A program made the position numbers and the translations under genes. A stretch of 22,032 nt of DNA from Actinomycetota bacterium (GTDB taxonomy: Bacteria > Actinomycetota > CADDZG01 > WHSQ01), in assembly GCA_016781115.1 (NCBI GenBank), contig JADDQX010000010.1, positions 7,312 through 29,343 on the forward strand, read 5' to 3'. Positions 1 through 7,411 of this stretch are shown here, piece after piece; within the stretch, counting starts at the first letter, position 1; each line of letters starts with the position of its first letter. The notes under the pieces are model-generated. The model searched no databases. It saw nothing but the letters and a program-made list of their open reading frames with translations, and was not told the origin of the DNA.

Positions 1-252
1 GGCGAGCCCCTGGGGCGTCGGCGCGTGGTCCTAGACCTCGAGGGCCTCGAGAAGGTGCCCGAGTCGGACCGCGACCCGCTCTCGCGTTTCACCCACGCCA
101 TCCAGATCCAGCGCGGTGACTACAACGGGCGTGTGCTGACGATCCGGGAGGACGACCTGATGGCGCTCGCGTTGCTCTACCAGACCAGCGCCGACGAGCT
201 CTCGCGGCGCCTCGGCGAGTGGGGGCTTCTCTCTTCGTCTAACGGCGCTTAG
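1..252 (+). CDS. 3' end of an unrecognised protein
   Basis: The reading frame is open from the first base of the window to a TAG at 250-252, so this is probably the C-terminal part of a gene that begins upstream; a GTG at 25 would give only 75 residues. The visible part is hydrophilic, with an acidic stretch, a segment around HAIQIQRGDYNGRVLTIRED, and a helical end rich in Leu and Arg (DELSRRLGEWGLL). I recognise no domain, catalytic motif, signal peptide or membrane segment. It ends 5 nt before the convergent end of the membrane-protein gene on the other strand, with no clear terminator between them. It is likely coding, because the third codon positions are strongly G/C. Function is unknown. 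Confidence 0.6.
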   Translation, partial: GEPLGRRRVVLDLEGLEKVPESDRDPLSRFTHAIQIQRGDYNGRVLTIREDDLMALALLYQTSADELSRRLGEWGLLSSSNGA

Positions 253-256
253 CTCT

Positions 257-607
257 CTAGAGGAGTAGCGCGGAGGCCGCGATCACCAGCAGCGTCGTCC
301 AGTACAGGGCCGTGAAGGCATAGTCGATGCGGCGCGGGGGCAGTGGGATCAGCACCCCCAGCGTCCAGATCGGCATCACCACGAAGGCGAACAGGACCGC
401 GTAGACGAGCGCCGGCCAACGAGGCCATCCCGCTCCGAGCGCGGTCGCCGCAGCGAGTGCAGCCAGCAGAAGACCCAGGATGGCTTGGCCCCACACGTCG
501 CCGATCGGCCCGCCCTTGCGGTAGCGGTAGAGGCGGTATCCGAATCCCGCTAGAGCGTTCACCGCGAGAGCCGTGACCAGGACGTTCCGCCACATGTCTG
601 GGTTCAT
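257..607 (-). CDS. Small four-helix integral membrane protein, function unknown
   Basis: A 116-residue protein made almost entirely of hydrophobic segments: about residues 8-24, 41-60, 66-88 and 96-115, so probably four transmembrane helices. A basic loop (RLYRYRKGG) follows the first helix, which suggests that loop is cytoplasmic. No enzymatic motif is visible and I do not recognise the family. The ATG at 607 has no Shine-Dalgarno sequence. Instead a TATCTT hexamer (plus-strand 617-622) lies 9 nt upstream, which fits leaderless or near-leaderless transcription. It diverges from the DUF3105 gene, whose start codon is only 27 bp away. Coding status is well supported by length, frame and hydrophobicity pattern; function cannot be inferred. 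Confidence 0.7.
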   Translation of the reverse strand: MNPDMWRNVLVTALAVNALAGFGYRLYRYRKGGPIGDVWGQAILGLLLAALAAATALGAGWPRWPALVYAVLFAFVVMPIWTLGVLIPLPPRRIDYAFTALYWTTLLVIAASALLL

Positions 608-616
608 CGAGAAGGC

Positions 617-626
617 AAGATAGCCT
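617..626. promoter_or_regulatory. Overlapping back-to-back -10 elements between divergent genes
   Basis: Minus-strand hexamer TATCTT (617-622) sits 9 nt before the ATG at 607, and plus-strand TAGCCT (621-626) sits 8 nt before the GTG at 635. The two share the TA at 621-622. Both fit the TAnnnT core of bacterial -10 elements and both imply leaderless or near-leaderless mRNAs. I see no good -35 for either. This is inferred from position and sequence only. Confidence 0.45.
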
Positions 627-634
627 CCGGACCC

Positions 635-1402
635 GTGGCGAAGAAGAAATCGCAGAAGAAGTCAACCCAAAGCGGCGTCGATCCGAACGAGAAGAGGCGT
701 GAACGGCTGGAGGCCAAGCGCGCTGCCAAGGCGCAGGCTCTGGCCGAGCAGCGCAAGCGGGAGCAGCGCGAGCGTCTGATCCGGCGGGTGGCACTCCTCG
801 GTCTGTTCGCCTTCGCGGTCTGGTTCCTCTTCCTGCGTACTGCGGCTCCGGACGAGATCAACGGGAATCCGATCAACGACTTCAGCACCGCCGGAGCCAA
901 CCAACACACCACTGGGTCCGTGAGCTACCAGGACAGTCCGCCCGTCTCGGGCCAGCATGCGGCTCAGCCGACCTTCTGCGGCGTTCACGCGCAGCCGATC
1001 CCGAACGAGACGATGGTTCACAACCTCGAGCACGGCTCGATCGGGCTCCTCTACCGGCCGGACACGAACCCTGACGACATCAAGACGCTCGAGTCCATCG
1101 TGGGCGAGTACGAGGACAACGTCTTCTCGATGCCCTATGAGGGGACCATGGACTCACCCATCACGATCGCGGCCTGGGGTCACACGATGGGGCTCGACGC
1201 CGCCGACGCCGATTCCGTGAGGCAGTTCATCGAAGAGTTCCGTCACGGCGGCGACGCGCCCGAGGCCGGCAACGTCTGCGAGCACCAGGAGCCCGAGCCG
1301 TTCGAGGCGGCCGAAGCCGAAGGCGAGGCCGGGGCCGAGGCCACACCTTCTCCCGGAGCCGACGCTACGGAAATACCCGAGCCCTCCCCGTCCGAGAGCT
1401 AG
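635..1402 (+). CDS. DUF3105 membrane-anchored protein
   Basis: A 255-residue protein. Residues 1-50 are a highly charged Lys/Arg/Glu-rich, probably helical cytoplasmic segment. Residues 51-68 form a single membrane anchor, and the rest is probably extracytoplasmic. Residues 91-145 carry the DUF3105 signature: SVSYQDSPPVSGQH, then CGVHAQPIPNETMVHNLEHG. The conserved His and Cys residues suggest a metal or redox role, but the family's function is not established to my knowledge. The last 35 residues are a Glu/Ala/Pro/Ser-rich low-complexity tail. The GTG start at 635 has no Shine-Dalgarno; a TAGCCT hexamer 8 nt upstream suggests a leaderless transcript. The family assignment is fairly sure; a molecular role is not. 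Confidence 0.82.
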   Translation: MAKKKSQKKSTQSGVDPNEKRRERLEAKRAAKAQALAEQRKREQRERLIRRVALLGLFAFAVWFLFLRTAAPDEINGNPINDFSTAGANQHTTGSVSYQDSPPVSGQHAAQPTFCGVHAQPIPNETMVHNLEHGSIGLLYRPDTNPDDIKTLESIVGEYEDNVFSMPYEGTMDSPITIAAWGHTMGLDAADADSVRQFIEEFRHGGDAPEAGNVCEHQEPEPFEAAEAEGEAGAEATPSPGADATEIPEPSPSES

Positions 1403-1415
1403 CTCCCGAACGCGA

Positions 1416-1441
1416 AGAGACCGGGCCGAAGCCCGGTCTCT
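1416..1441. terminator. Bidirectional hairpin between convergent genes
   Basis: A perfect 11-bp inverted repeat, AGAGACCGGGC / GCCCGGTCTCT, with a 4-nt loop. Read on the minus strand the loop is UUCG closed by C-G, a very stable tetraloop. It lies 14 nt after the DUF3105 stop and 29 nt after the stop of the convergent secreted-protein gene. There is no T tract on either side, so it may act as a 3'-end stabiliser or a non-canonical terminator. Confidence 0.7.
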
Positions 1442-1469
1442 CGGTGAAGCGTTCCTCTAGGTCGAGGTT

Positions 1470-2081
1470 CTACGGACGGTCGTAGGAGTCTCCCGCCTCG
1501 CCCAACCAGACCGAGATCTTCATGTCCTCGCCGGGCGTCGCGTAAGCCTTGCTCTCGATGGTGTAGGGGGCACACGGATCCGCAGGGAAGCCCGGGATCG
1601 ACTCGAAGCCCTGACCGCCGTTACCACCGGCATTCAGGTAGGGGGGGATCGGCGCCGGGTTGTAGGCGCCCGAGCGAGCGACCTCTGTTCCACCCTCGTC
1701 GTACATGTACAGGTCGATGTCGCTCTCCATGCCCGGCCACTCGATCTTGATGTAGAGCCCCTGCCCGGGAGTCTTGGAGACCACCTGGTAGGCGAAGTAC
1801 TTCGTGTCCTCCATGTGGGCGTCGGACAGTGCGGGACCATGCTCGTATTCGGTGACCAGCGGCTTCTCCTCGGTGGCCGCGGCGGTGACGTTCACGACCG
1901 GAGCCTCTGCGGCTTCATCGGCGTTGCTCGAGTGGCCCTTGCTCGGCACCGCGGCCGTGGCGGGAGCGCACGAGAACTTCTTCTTTTTCTTGGCGGCGTC
2001 GGCAGGGCCGACTGCGAACGCGCCCACGAGGAGCCCGGCCGAGGCCAGGACCGCGAGCGTGCGGACGGAACGAGACTTCAT
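1470..2081 (-). CDS. Secreted protein with a PPC-like beta domain
   Basis: A 203-residue exported protein. Residues 1-30 form a Sec signal peptide (basic start, hydrophobic core, cleavage near ADA-A), followed by a run of five lysines. From about residue 90 to the end the pattern TKYFAYQVVS...IKIEWPGMESDIDLYMYDEGGTEVARSG resembles bacterial pre-peptidase C-terminal (PPC) domains, small secreted beta sandwiches often found on exported hydrolases. Here no catalytic domain accompanies it. I chose the ATG at 2081 because GGAGGTG lies just upstream; an ATG 12 nt earlier (2093) overlaps that ribosome site. It is convergent with the DUF3105 gene and shares its hairpin. The PPC assignment is by resemblance only. 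Confidence 0.75.
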   Translation of the reverse strand: MKSRSVRTLAVLASAGLLVGAFAVGPADAAKKKKKFSCAPATAAVPSKGHSSNADEAAEAPVVNVTAAATEEKPLVTEYEHGPALSDAHMEDTKYFAYQVVSKTPGQGLYIKIEWPGMESDIDLYMYDEGGTEVARSGAYNPAPIPPYLNAGGNGGQGFESIPGFPADPCAPYTIESKAYATPGEDMKISVWLGEAGDSYDRP

Positions 2082-2201
2082 GAGCACCTCCATCGTCGTT
2101 TGGGAGTCGGTCCCCCCTTGCTGAAACAGGCATTCGGCAGCGAGCGGGCGTTTCCTGCCACGGCCCCAGCCGAGTTGCTTCCCTTCGATAACGCCGGTTT
2201 G

Positions 2202-2207
2202 TACACT
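2202..2207 (+). promoter_or_regulatory. Candidate -10 element for the L,D-transpeptidase gene
   Basis: TACACT lies 9 nt upstream of the ATG at 2217, with no Shine-Dalgarno in between, which suggests a leaderless or very short-leader transcript. No convincing -35 is visible at 17 nt. Confidence 0.35.
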
Positions 2208-2216
2208 GCCGCCGGG

Positions 2217-3500
2217 ATGCGGACGAAGACACTCGCGATCGGGCTCGTGGCGGCACAGCTAGGTGCTGTGCTGGCGTTCAGCGCGCCCGCAGCGGCCGCC
2301 ACACTCCCCCCGTCTGAATGGGTGGTGGGGCCGGACAGACGGCTGGTCATGCTCACCTTCGACGGCCAGACGCGGGCTCGGCCGTTCCTTTCGGTCCTCG
2401 AGACGCTGGCGCGCGCGAACGCGAAGGCATCGTTCTTCCTGCCCGGCCGCTGGGTCGAGCATCATCAAGACAAAGCTCGCGTCGCTCGGGCCGCGGGTCA
2501 CACGCTCGGCAACCGGGGTTACGGCAGCGACCGCTTCACGTCGTTAACCGACTCTGAGATCCGGAGGTCGATCGGCCGGGCGGAAGATGCGCTCAATAAG
2601 GTCGGGGCCGGACCGAAGCCGTTCCTGCGGGCGCCGAAGGGAGCCCGGGATCTGCGGGTACTCCGGGTCGCGGGGTCGATGGGCTATCGGTCGGTCCGGT
2701 GGACGAAGAGCGCAGGGGGTGGACTCGCCCGAAAGGTGACGAGGCGGGTGGTCCGGTCCGCGCAGCCGGGGTCGATCATCTCGCTCGAAATCTGGCGCAA
2801 GAGCCATCGGAACGCTCTTGAGGGGATCATCAACGGCCTTCGCCGGCGCGGCTTCGACCTTCGCACGATCGAGGGACTGACGAACGTGCACGCGATCCGC
2901 TGGGACGTCACGATGCGGGCCGGTAGTGGGGGGGGCGAGGTCGCCTTCCTCCAGAGGCTCTTGAACCGCAACACGTACCCGGCAGGCGCCGTAGATGGTT
3001 CCTTCGGCTACGCCACCCTGCAAGCGACCTATGCCTTCGAGAAGACCAGAGGGCTCACTCGAGACGGCGTCATGACACCGGCACAGGTCGCGGAGCTAGC
3101 GATCTCGGGCCGCCCCCGGGCTCCGCGGCAGAGCCCACAGGACTACGTGGACATCGACATCTCCCGCCAGGTCCTGTTCGAGGTGAGAGACGGAAAGGTC
3201 CGCCACACGATTCCGGTCTCCAGCGGCAACGAGGAGTACTACACGGTCGACGGCGAGACCTACAAGGCTCACACGCCGCGCGGCGACTTCGTGATCGAGC
3301 GGAAGATCCCGGGCGAGCGTCACAGCCGCCTCGGCACCCTGTACTGGCCGAGCTATTTCATCGGAGGGTACGCGGTCCACGGCAGCAACTCCGTTCCCAC
3401 CTACCCGGCCAGCCACGGTTGCGTCCGGATCCCGCGTTACGTCGAGAGGAAGTTCTACTACCGCAACCCGGTAGGGATGCCGGTCTTCGTCCACAACTGA
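2217..3500 (+). CDS. L,D-transpeptidase fused to a degenerate polysaccharide-deacetylase domain
   Basis: A 427-residue exported cell-wall protein. Residues 1-28 are a signal peptide. Residues 42-215 have the layout of a NodB polysaccharide deacetylase, but the active site has eroded: TFDD is TFDG (49-50), the His-rich motif is GNRGYGSDRF, the RPPYG motif is RAPKG and the LLHD motif is SLEI. Residues 238-294 are a peptidoglycan-binding repeat (FLQRLLN...VDGSFGYATLQA). Residues 309-427 are an L,D-transpeptidase (YkuD) domain with the catalytic set intact: His388 (AVHGS) and SHGCVR with Cys402. Such enzymes make 3-3 crosslinks in peptidoglycan. The frame is open upstream to 1815, but the start at 2217 is chosen because the signal peptide begins there and the earlier part is antisense to another gene. 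Confidence 0.85.
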   Translation: MRTKTLAIGLVAAQLGAVLAFSAPAAAATLPPSEWVVGPDRRLVMLTFDGQTRARPFLSVLETLARANAKASFFLPGRWVEHHQDKARVARAAGHTLGNRGYGSDRFTSLTDSEIRRSIGRAEDALNKVGAGPKPFLRAPKGARDLRVLRVAGSMGYRSVRWTKSAGGGLARKVTRRVVRSAQPGSIISLEIWRKSHRNALEGIINGLRRRGFDLRTIEGLTNVHAIRWDVTMRAGSGGGEVAFLQRLLNRNTYPAGAVDGSFGYATLQATYAFEKTRGLTRDGVMTPAQVAELAISGRPRAPRQSPQDYVDIDISRQVLFEVRDGKVRHTIPVSSGNEEYYTVDGETYKAHTPRGDFVIERKIPGERHSRLGTLYWPSYFIGGYAVHGSNSVPTYPASHGCVRIPRYVERKFYYRNPVGMPVFVHN

Positions 3501-3505
3501 CAGCG

Positions 3506-3554
3506 GTTCTTTTCCGCGTGGGTGTCGCTCAGCGAAACTGGTGCGGCAAAGAAC
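3506..3554. terminator. Long imperfect hairpin between convergent cell-wall genes
   Basis: Inverted repeat GTTCTTTTCCGC (3506-3517) / GCGGCAAAGAAC (3543-3554) pairs at 11 of 12 positions around a 25-nt loop, which itself holds a small hairpin (TCGC-TCA-GCGA, 3525-3535). It fills most of the 70-bp gap between two convergent genes, so it is a candidate transcript end for both strands. There is no T tract after the stem. Confidence 0.45.
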
Positions 3555-3570
3555 AAAGATCGCGCAGGGG

Positions 3571-4605
3571 CTAGAGGATGATCCGGCGGCCCCACGCGAA
3601 CTGCTCGTTCCACCATGAGCCGGCTCCGATCTGCGCCAGGCTGATCCCGGCCCGGCCGCCGGAGGAGTGGATCATCCACCCGTTCCCGAGATAGAGACCT
3701 GCGTGGTAGACGGCCGAGGCCTTCGCGTCGCGGCCCTCGGGTGCGAAGAACACCAGGTCCGCGGGCTTCAGCTCCTTCAGTCCCAGACGCTTGCGAGAGC
3801 CGATGGCTCCGGCCATGTCGTAGGAGGAGCGCTCAGGGATGCTCCAGCCGGCATACGAGCGGCCGGTCGGGGCGTAGCTCGAGCTCTTCTTCTGCATCAC
3901 GTACCAGATAAAGCCGGAGCAGTCGAAGCCTCCTTGAACCTGCGCGCCGTAGGGGTAGCCGGACGGCGTCGTGTTCGACCACTCACCTCCCCACACATAG
4001 GGGGCGCCGACCAGCGAGAGGGCGAACTTCACCACCTGACGTCGCGTCTCGGAGTAGTTCACGAGCTGGAAGTCGCTCAGCGCTTCGGCGCCGTAGATCG
4101 ACGGAGCGGTCTTCGCCTTCCACACCGCCCAGGCCACGTCTCCCTGACGCATGGGCTCGTTCGCTGCCGCTTCGTGAGTCTCCTCCGTGGTCGGCCGATC
4201 CCGCCGCAGCCCCAGCTCGCGAGCCACCACCTCGGATCCGAAACGAGTGCCCACCCCAGGGTCCCAGCCGTCGGGTGATGTGGCGCGGGACAACTGCGTC
4301 GCGACCGATCCCTGCCCCAGTTGACGCACTAGCGCGGCCGAGACCTCTCCGGCGGTGACCTCACCGCGCTCCCTGCGGTAGCCGCCGCCGAAGGCCTTCT
4401 TCATCAACTGTTTGAAGGCCGCCCTAGTCATGCTCTGGTTGGGGCGGAAGCCGTCGCGCTCGATGTAGCCGTTGTCGACGAGGTAGCGCAGCGCGGGCCG
4501 GACCCACTCCGGAAGCGGCTGCTCCGCCGCCTGCGCGGCAGGGATCGATGAGGCCAAGAGAGCCGTCGTCAGCAGCGACAGGATTGCCCGTGTTGTCCGA
4601 GTCAT
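3571..4605 (-). CDS. NlpC/P60 peptidoglycan endopeptidase with SLH-like N-terminus
   Basis: A 344-residue exported protein. Residues 1-27 are a signal peptide. Residues 32-70 resemble an S-layer-homology repeat (WVRPALRYLVDNGYIERDGF followed by MTRAAFKQLM). A second, weaker helical segment around 85-165 (TAGEVSAALV, RQGDVAWAVWK) may be another. The C-terminal ~160 residues are an NlpC/P60 cysteine peptidase: GAPYVWGG (200-207), GGFDCSGF with catalytic Cys229, YHAGLYLGNG with His301, and MIHSS with His313. These enzymes cleave stem peptides in the cell wall. The gene faces the L,D-transpeptidase gene tail to tail, so a wall-crosslinking and a wall-cleaving enzyme are neighbours. No clear Shine-Dalgarno is visible before the ATG. 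Confidence 0.88.
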   Translation of the reverse strand: MTRTTRAILSLLTTALLASSIPAAQAAEQPLPEWVRPALRYLVDNGYIERDGFRPNQSMTRAAFKQLMKKAFGGGYRRERGEVTAGEVSAALVRQLGQGSVATQLSRATSPDGWDPGVGTRFGSEVVARELGLRRDRPTTEETHEAAANEPMRQGDVAWAVWKAKTAPSIYGAEALSDFQLVNYSETRRQVVKFALSLVGAPYVWGGEWSNTTPSGYPYGAQVQGGFDCSGFIWYVMQKKSSSYAPTGRSYAGWSIPERSSYDMAGAIGSRKRLGLKELKPADLVFFAPEGRDAKASAVYHAGLYLGNGWMIHSSGGRAGISLAQIGAGSWWNEQFAWGRRIIL

Positions 4606-4786
4606 GAACTAGCTATCGAAGGCCGACCCGGGGACCTTGATGAATGGCTTTGGTGTAATTCAAGCGACTTCACGAACATCAGCAACAACCGTTAACACCA
4701 GCAACAAAGAGCAGGAAAAGCGACCACCGAGACGAACCTGTCACGTCCAAGAAGCCATGCACCGCACGAGGGGAAGGGCGGGTTAG
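4606..4786. other. Divergent intergenic region with a short direct repeat
   Basis: 181 bp separate the divergent NlpC/P60 and Asp-box genes, so promoters for both must lie here. It is A-rich on the plus strand, with almost no T from 4662 on. CAGCAACAA occurs twice (4680-4688 and 4699-4707), 19 nt apart, which could be a regulator site. TTGATG (4637) and TAATTC (4656) are promoter-like but badly spaced. I cannot assign a promoter with confidence. Confidence 0.3.
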
Positions 4787-6226
4787 ATGACCAAGAGGTT
4801 CCGTCTGCTGCTCGTTCCCGCCCTGCTGGCGGCGCTGCTGCCGCTGGGCTACGCCGCGGAGTCCTCGACCGCGCGGTGCCCCTCGGTTAAGCCCGCCCCG
4901 CTGAAGTTCTCCAAGCCGACCTTCATCGACAAGGGGCGAGCGGGAGGCGAGCCCGTCAGCATCGTCGCCCAGGACGGCTCCATCATCGTCTCGGCGCACG
5001 CGGGGACCACGCACATCTACAAGGACCCGCAGGCCGCGCCCGGAAGCAGCGACTTCCTGCGCAGCTACTACAACCAGACGCTCAACTGGCGAAGTGACGA
5101 CGGCGGCAAGACGTGGAAGTACGTGGGTCTCGCCGGCGCGCCGGAAGGGCCCCACAGCGCAACCTCCACCGGCTTCTCCGATCCCGACCTCACCATGGAC
5201 GCGGGCGGGAAGATCTACAACGTCGAGATCAACCTCGCGAACGTGGCGGTCTTCGCCAGCCCCGACGACGGCCAGTCGTGGCCCACGGCGAACCCCATCG
5301 CCGCGTCCGGCGATCGTCCGTGGGTCACCGGCGCCGAGCCCGACGAGGTCTTCCTCTACGTGAACCTCCCGAAGCAGCTGTGGCGCTCCACGAACGGGGG
5401 CCTCACCTTCGATCTCGTCACGACGAGCTTCCCCGCCGACAGCAAGCTGATCGTCGATCCGCTCAACCCCAAGAAGGGTCTGCTCGGGCCGATGGATGCC
5501 GGGGGCGTCGCGATCACCGCGGACGACGGCGAGACCTGGGAGAGCTACCCGGCGGCACTCGGTTCCTCGACGCAGTTCTTCGGGGCGATCGCCGCGGATC
5601 GAGCGGGCTGGGTCTACGCAGCCAATGCCGGCGGCTATTCCGGCTCGAACGACACCGGGACCGACGGCGAGGTGACGTTCAACTACTTCAACCGCGAGAC
5701 GAAGAAGTGGGCGAGCGCTCCCGTGCACGTGCCGATCCCAGAGGGAGACGCGCTGTGGCCATGGATCATCGCGGGCGACGACGGCCGCGTGGCGATCACC
5801 TGGTACCAGACCTTGAAGGACAAGAAGGGCTTCTATCCGTTCGTCGCGTACACGACCAACGGCCACGGCTCCACGGTCACGTGCTCGGATGGTTCCACGC
5901 GGTTCATCGCGCCGCAGTTCCAGACCGCCAACGCGTCGGGACGACCTGTCCACCTCGGGAAGATCTGCTTGAGCGGCACCGCCTGCAACGCCAGCGCTAA
6001 CTTCGAGGGCGGAGATCGCCGGCTCGGGGACTTCTTCACCGTGAACTTCGATCACAAGGGCAACATCTTCTTGGTGTCCGGCGACACGACGTTGAAGAAT
6101 GCGCTGGGGGGGCCGAAGCCGGTCGCGAACCCGATATTCATCAAGCAGTCGGCGGGCAACAAGCTGCTCGAGAGGCCCGACAAGATCCGCAAGACGCGCT
6201 GCCTCTTTCCGCTGCCCTCCTGCTGA
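4787..6226 (+). CDS. Secreted Asp-box (BNR/sialidase-like) repeat protein
   Basis: A 479-residue exported protein that starts with a signal peptide (residues 1-24, cleavage near GYAA-ES). It carries repeated Asp-box motifs, S-x-D-x-G-x-T-W: SDDGGKTW (103-110), SPDDGQSW (158-165), STNGGLTF (201-208) and TADDGETW (244-251). These mark beta-propeller folds in sialidases, glycosidases and photosystem assembly factors. I see no sialidase FRIP motif or arginine triad, so the ligand is unknown and it need not be an enzyme. Several Cys residues in the C-terminal third, including one at the very end, may form disulfides. The upstream G-rich stretch GGGGAAGGG is a weak ribosome site. The neighbouring genes do not indicate a role. 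Confidence 0.82.
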   Translation: MTKRFRLLLVPALLAALLPLGYAAESSTARCPSVKPAPLKFSKPTFIDKGRAGGEPVSIVAQDGSIIVSAHAGTTHIYKDPQAAPGSSDFLRSYYNQTLNWRSDDGGKTWKYVGLAGAPEGPHSATSTGFSDPDLTMDAGGKIYNVEINLANVAVFASPDDGQSWPTANPIAASGDRPWVTGAEPDEVFLYVNLPKQLWRSTNGGLTFDLVTTSFPADSKLIVDPLNPKKGLLGPMDAGGVAITADDGETWESYPAALGSSTQFFGAIAADRAGWVYAANAGGYSGSNDTGTDGEVTFNYFNRETKKWASAPVHVPIPEGDALWPWIIAGDDGRVAITWYQTLKDKKGFYPFVAYTTNGHGSTVTCSDGSTRFIAPQFQTANASGRPVHLGKICLSGTACNASANFEGGDRRLGDFFTVNFDHKGNIFLVSGDTTLKNALGGPKPVANPIFIKQSAGNKLLERPDKIRKTRCLFPLPSC

Positions 6227-6295
6227 TCGCGCCGCTCCGCTTCGGAGGGAACCGGCAGTTAGGGTTTGCGTCACGTACCCGTCACAGGAGGACAT

Positions 6296-7282
6296 GTGTC
6301 TGACAACGTGAGCCCGGATCGCAACCTCGCGCTCGAGCTGGTGCGCGTCACCGAAGCGGCCGCTCTCGCCGCGGCCCGATGGATGGGCCGAGGCGACAAA
6401 GAGGCTGCCGATCAGGCCGCCGTGGATGCGATGAGGCTCCTGCTGGACACCGTTCCCATGGATGGCGTTGTGGTCATCGGCGAGGGCGAGAAGGACAATG
6501 CGCCGATGCTCTACAACGGCGAGAGCATCGGCAACGGGGAACCCCCCGTGGTGGACATCGCGGTCGACCCGATCGACGGCACCACGCTGACCTCCAAGGG
6601 GATGAACGGAGCGCTCGCCGTCGTGGCGCTGGCGGAGCGGGGGACCATGTTTGACCCCGGCCCGTGCGTGTACATGGAGAAGATCGCGGCGGGGCCGGAG
6701 GCCAAAGAAGTCCTGGACCTCGACGCGCCGATCGCGGAGAACCTCGAGCGGCTCGCGAAGGTGAAGGGCACGGACGTCTCCGGCATCACCGTCACCATCC
6801 TCGAGCGCTCGCGCCACGAGCAGATCGTGAAGGAGGTCCGCGCGGCGGGTGCAAGGATCCGGTTCATCACGGACGGCGATGTGGCCGGCGCGATCAGCGC
6901 GGCACGGCAGTCGTCGGGCGTCGACATGCTGATCGGCATCGGCGGAACGCCCGAGGGAGTGATCGCGGCAGCCGCGATCAAGTGCTTGGGCGGCGTGATC
7001 CAAGGCCGGCTGTGGCCGCGCAACGAAGGTGAGCGGGAGGCAGCTCTCGCGGCGGGCTACGACCTCGACAAGATCCTGACCGCCGACGATCTCGTTGCGG
7101 GTGACGACGTCTTCTTCGCGGCCACGGGCATCACCGACGGCGACCTCATCCGCGGCGTTCAGTACAGCGGCGACAGCGCCCGGACCCAGTCCATCGTTAT
7201 GCGCTCGCGCTCCGGCACGGTGCGGGTAATCGACGCGATCCACCGCCGCAACAAGCTCGCGCAGTTCTCGAACCTGTACTAG
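6296..7282 (+). CDS. glpX: Class II fructose-1,6-bisphosphatase
   Basis: A 328-residue GlpX-type enzyme that removes phosphate from C1 of fructose 1,6-bisphosphate, a gluconeogenic step in the cytoplasm. Visible family features are DRNLALELVRVTEAAA near the N-terminus, GEGEKDNAPM (62-71), DPIDGTT (91-97, metal binding) and IGIGGTPEGVIAAAA. The start is the GTG at 6296: AGGAGG (6286-6291) lies 4 nt upstream, and translation from there begins as in homologues (VSDNVSPDRNLALE); the frame is open further upstream to 6266 without support. The length is normal for the family. Many actinobacteria rely on GlpX as their main FBPase. A large open frame on the opposite strand here is an antisense artefact. 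Confidence 0.95.
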   Translation: MSDNVSPDRNLALELVRVTEAAALAAARWMGRGDKEAADQAAVDAMRLLLDTVPMDGVVVIGEGEKDNAPMLYNGESIGNGEPPVVDIAVDPIDGTTLTSKGMNGALAVVALAERGTMFDPGPCVYMEKIAAGPEAKEVLDLDAPIAENLERLAKVKGTDVSGITVTILERSRHEQIVKEVRAAGARIRFITDGDVAGAISAARQSSGVDMLIGIGGTPEGVIAAAAIKCLGGVIQGRLWPRNEGEREAALAAGYDLDKILTADDLVAGDDVFFAATGITDGDLIRGVQYSGDSARTQSIVMRSRSGTVRVIDAIHRRNKLAQFSNLY

Positions 7283-7411
7283 GCGCTCCCGGCTCGATCG
7301 TGTTCGGCGGAGCCGCATGCCTCCTCGGGACCCGGCTGCTGACGTGGAAGATCCCGGCCCTCCAGAGCTATGCGCGGACGAGCGGCGGAGAGGTCCCCTC
7401 GCGATAGCCGG

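Noticed and set aside
1815..2216. Upstream extension of the L,D-transpeptidase frame
   Set aside because: It overlaps the secreted PPC-like gene on the other strand, and a clean signal peptide begins only at 2217.
6227..6295. Terminator or promoter between the Asp-box gene and glpX
   Set aside because: A 5-bp CTCCG/CGGAG hairpin is too short, and no -35/-10 pair with sound spacing is seen.
4679..7318. 879-codon open frame on the minus strand
   Set aside because: It lies antisense to the Asp-box protein and glpX, which have clear motifs. Its product is Arg/Val/Asp-rich with no domain; long antisense frames are common in GC-rich DNA.
7283..7411. Terminator between glpX and the ATP-grasp gene
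   Set aside because: Only a 6-bp stem (CGGCTC/GAGCCG) with a long loop and no T tract is present; not convincing.
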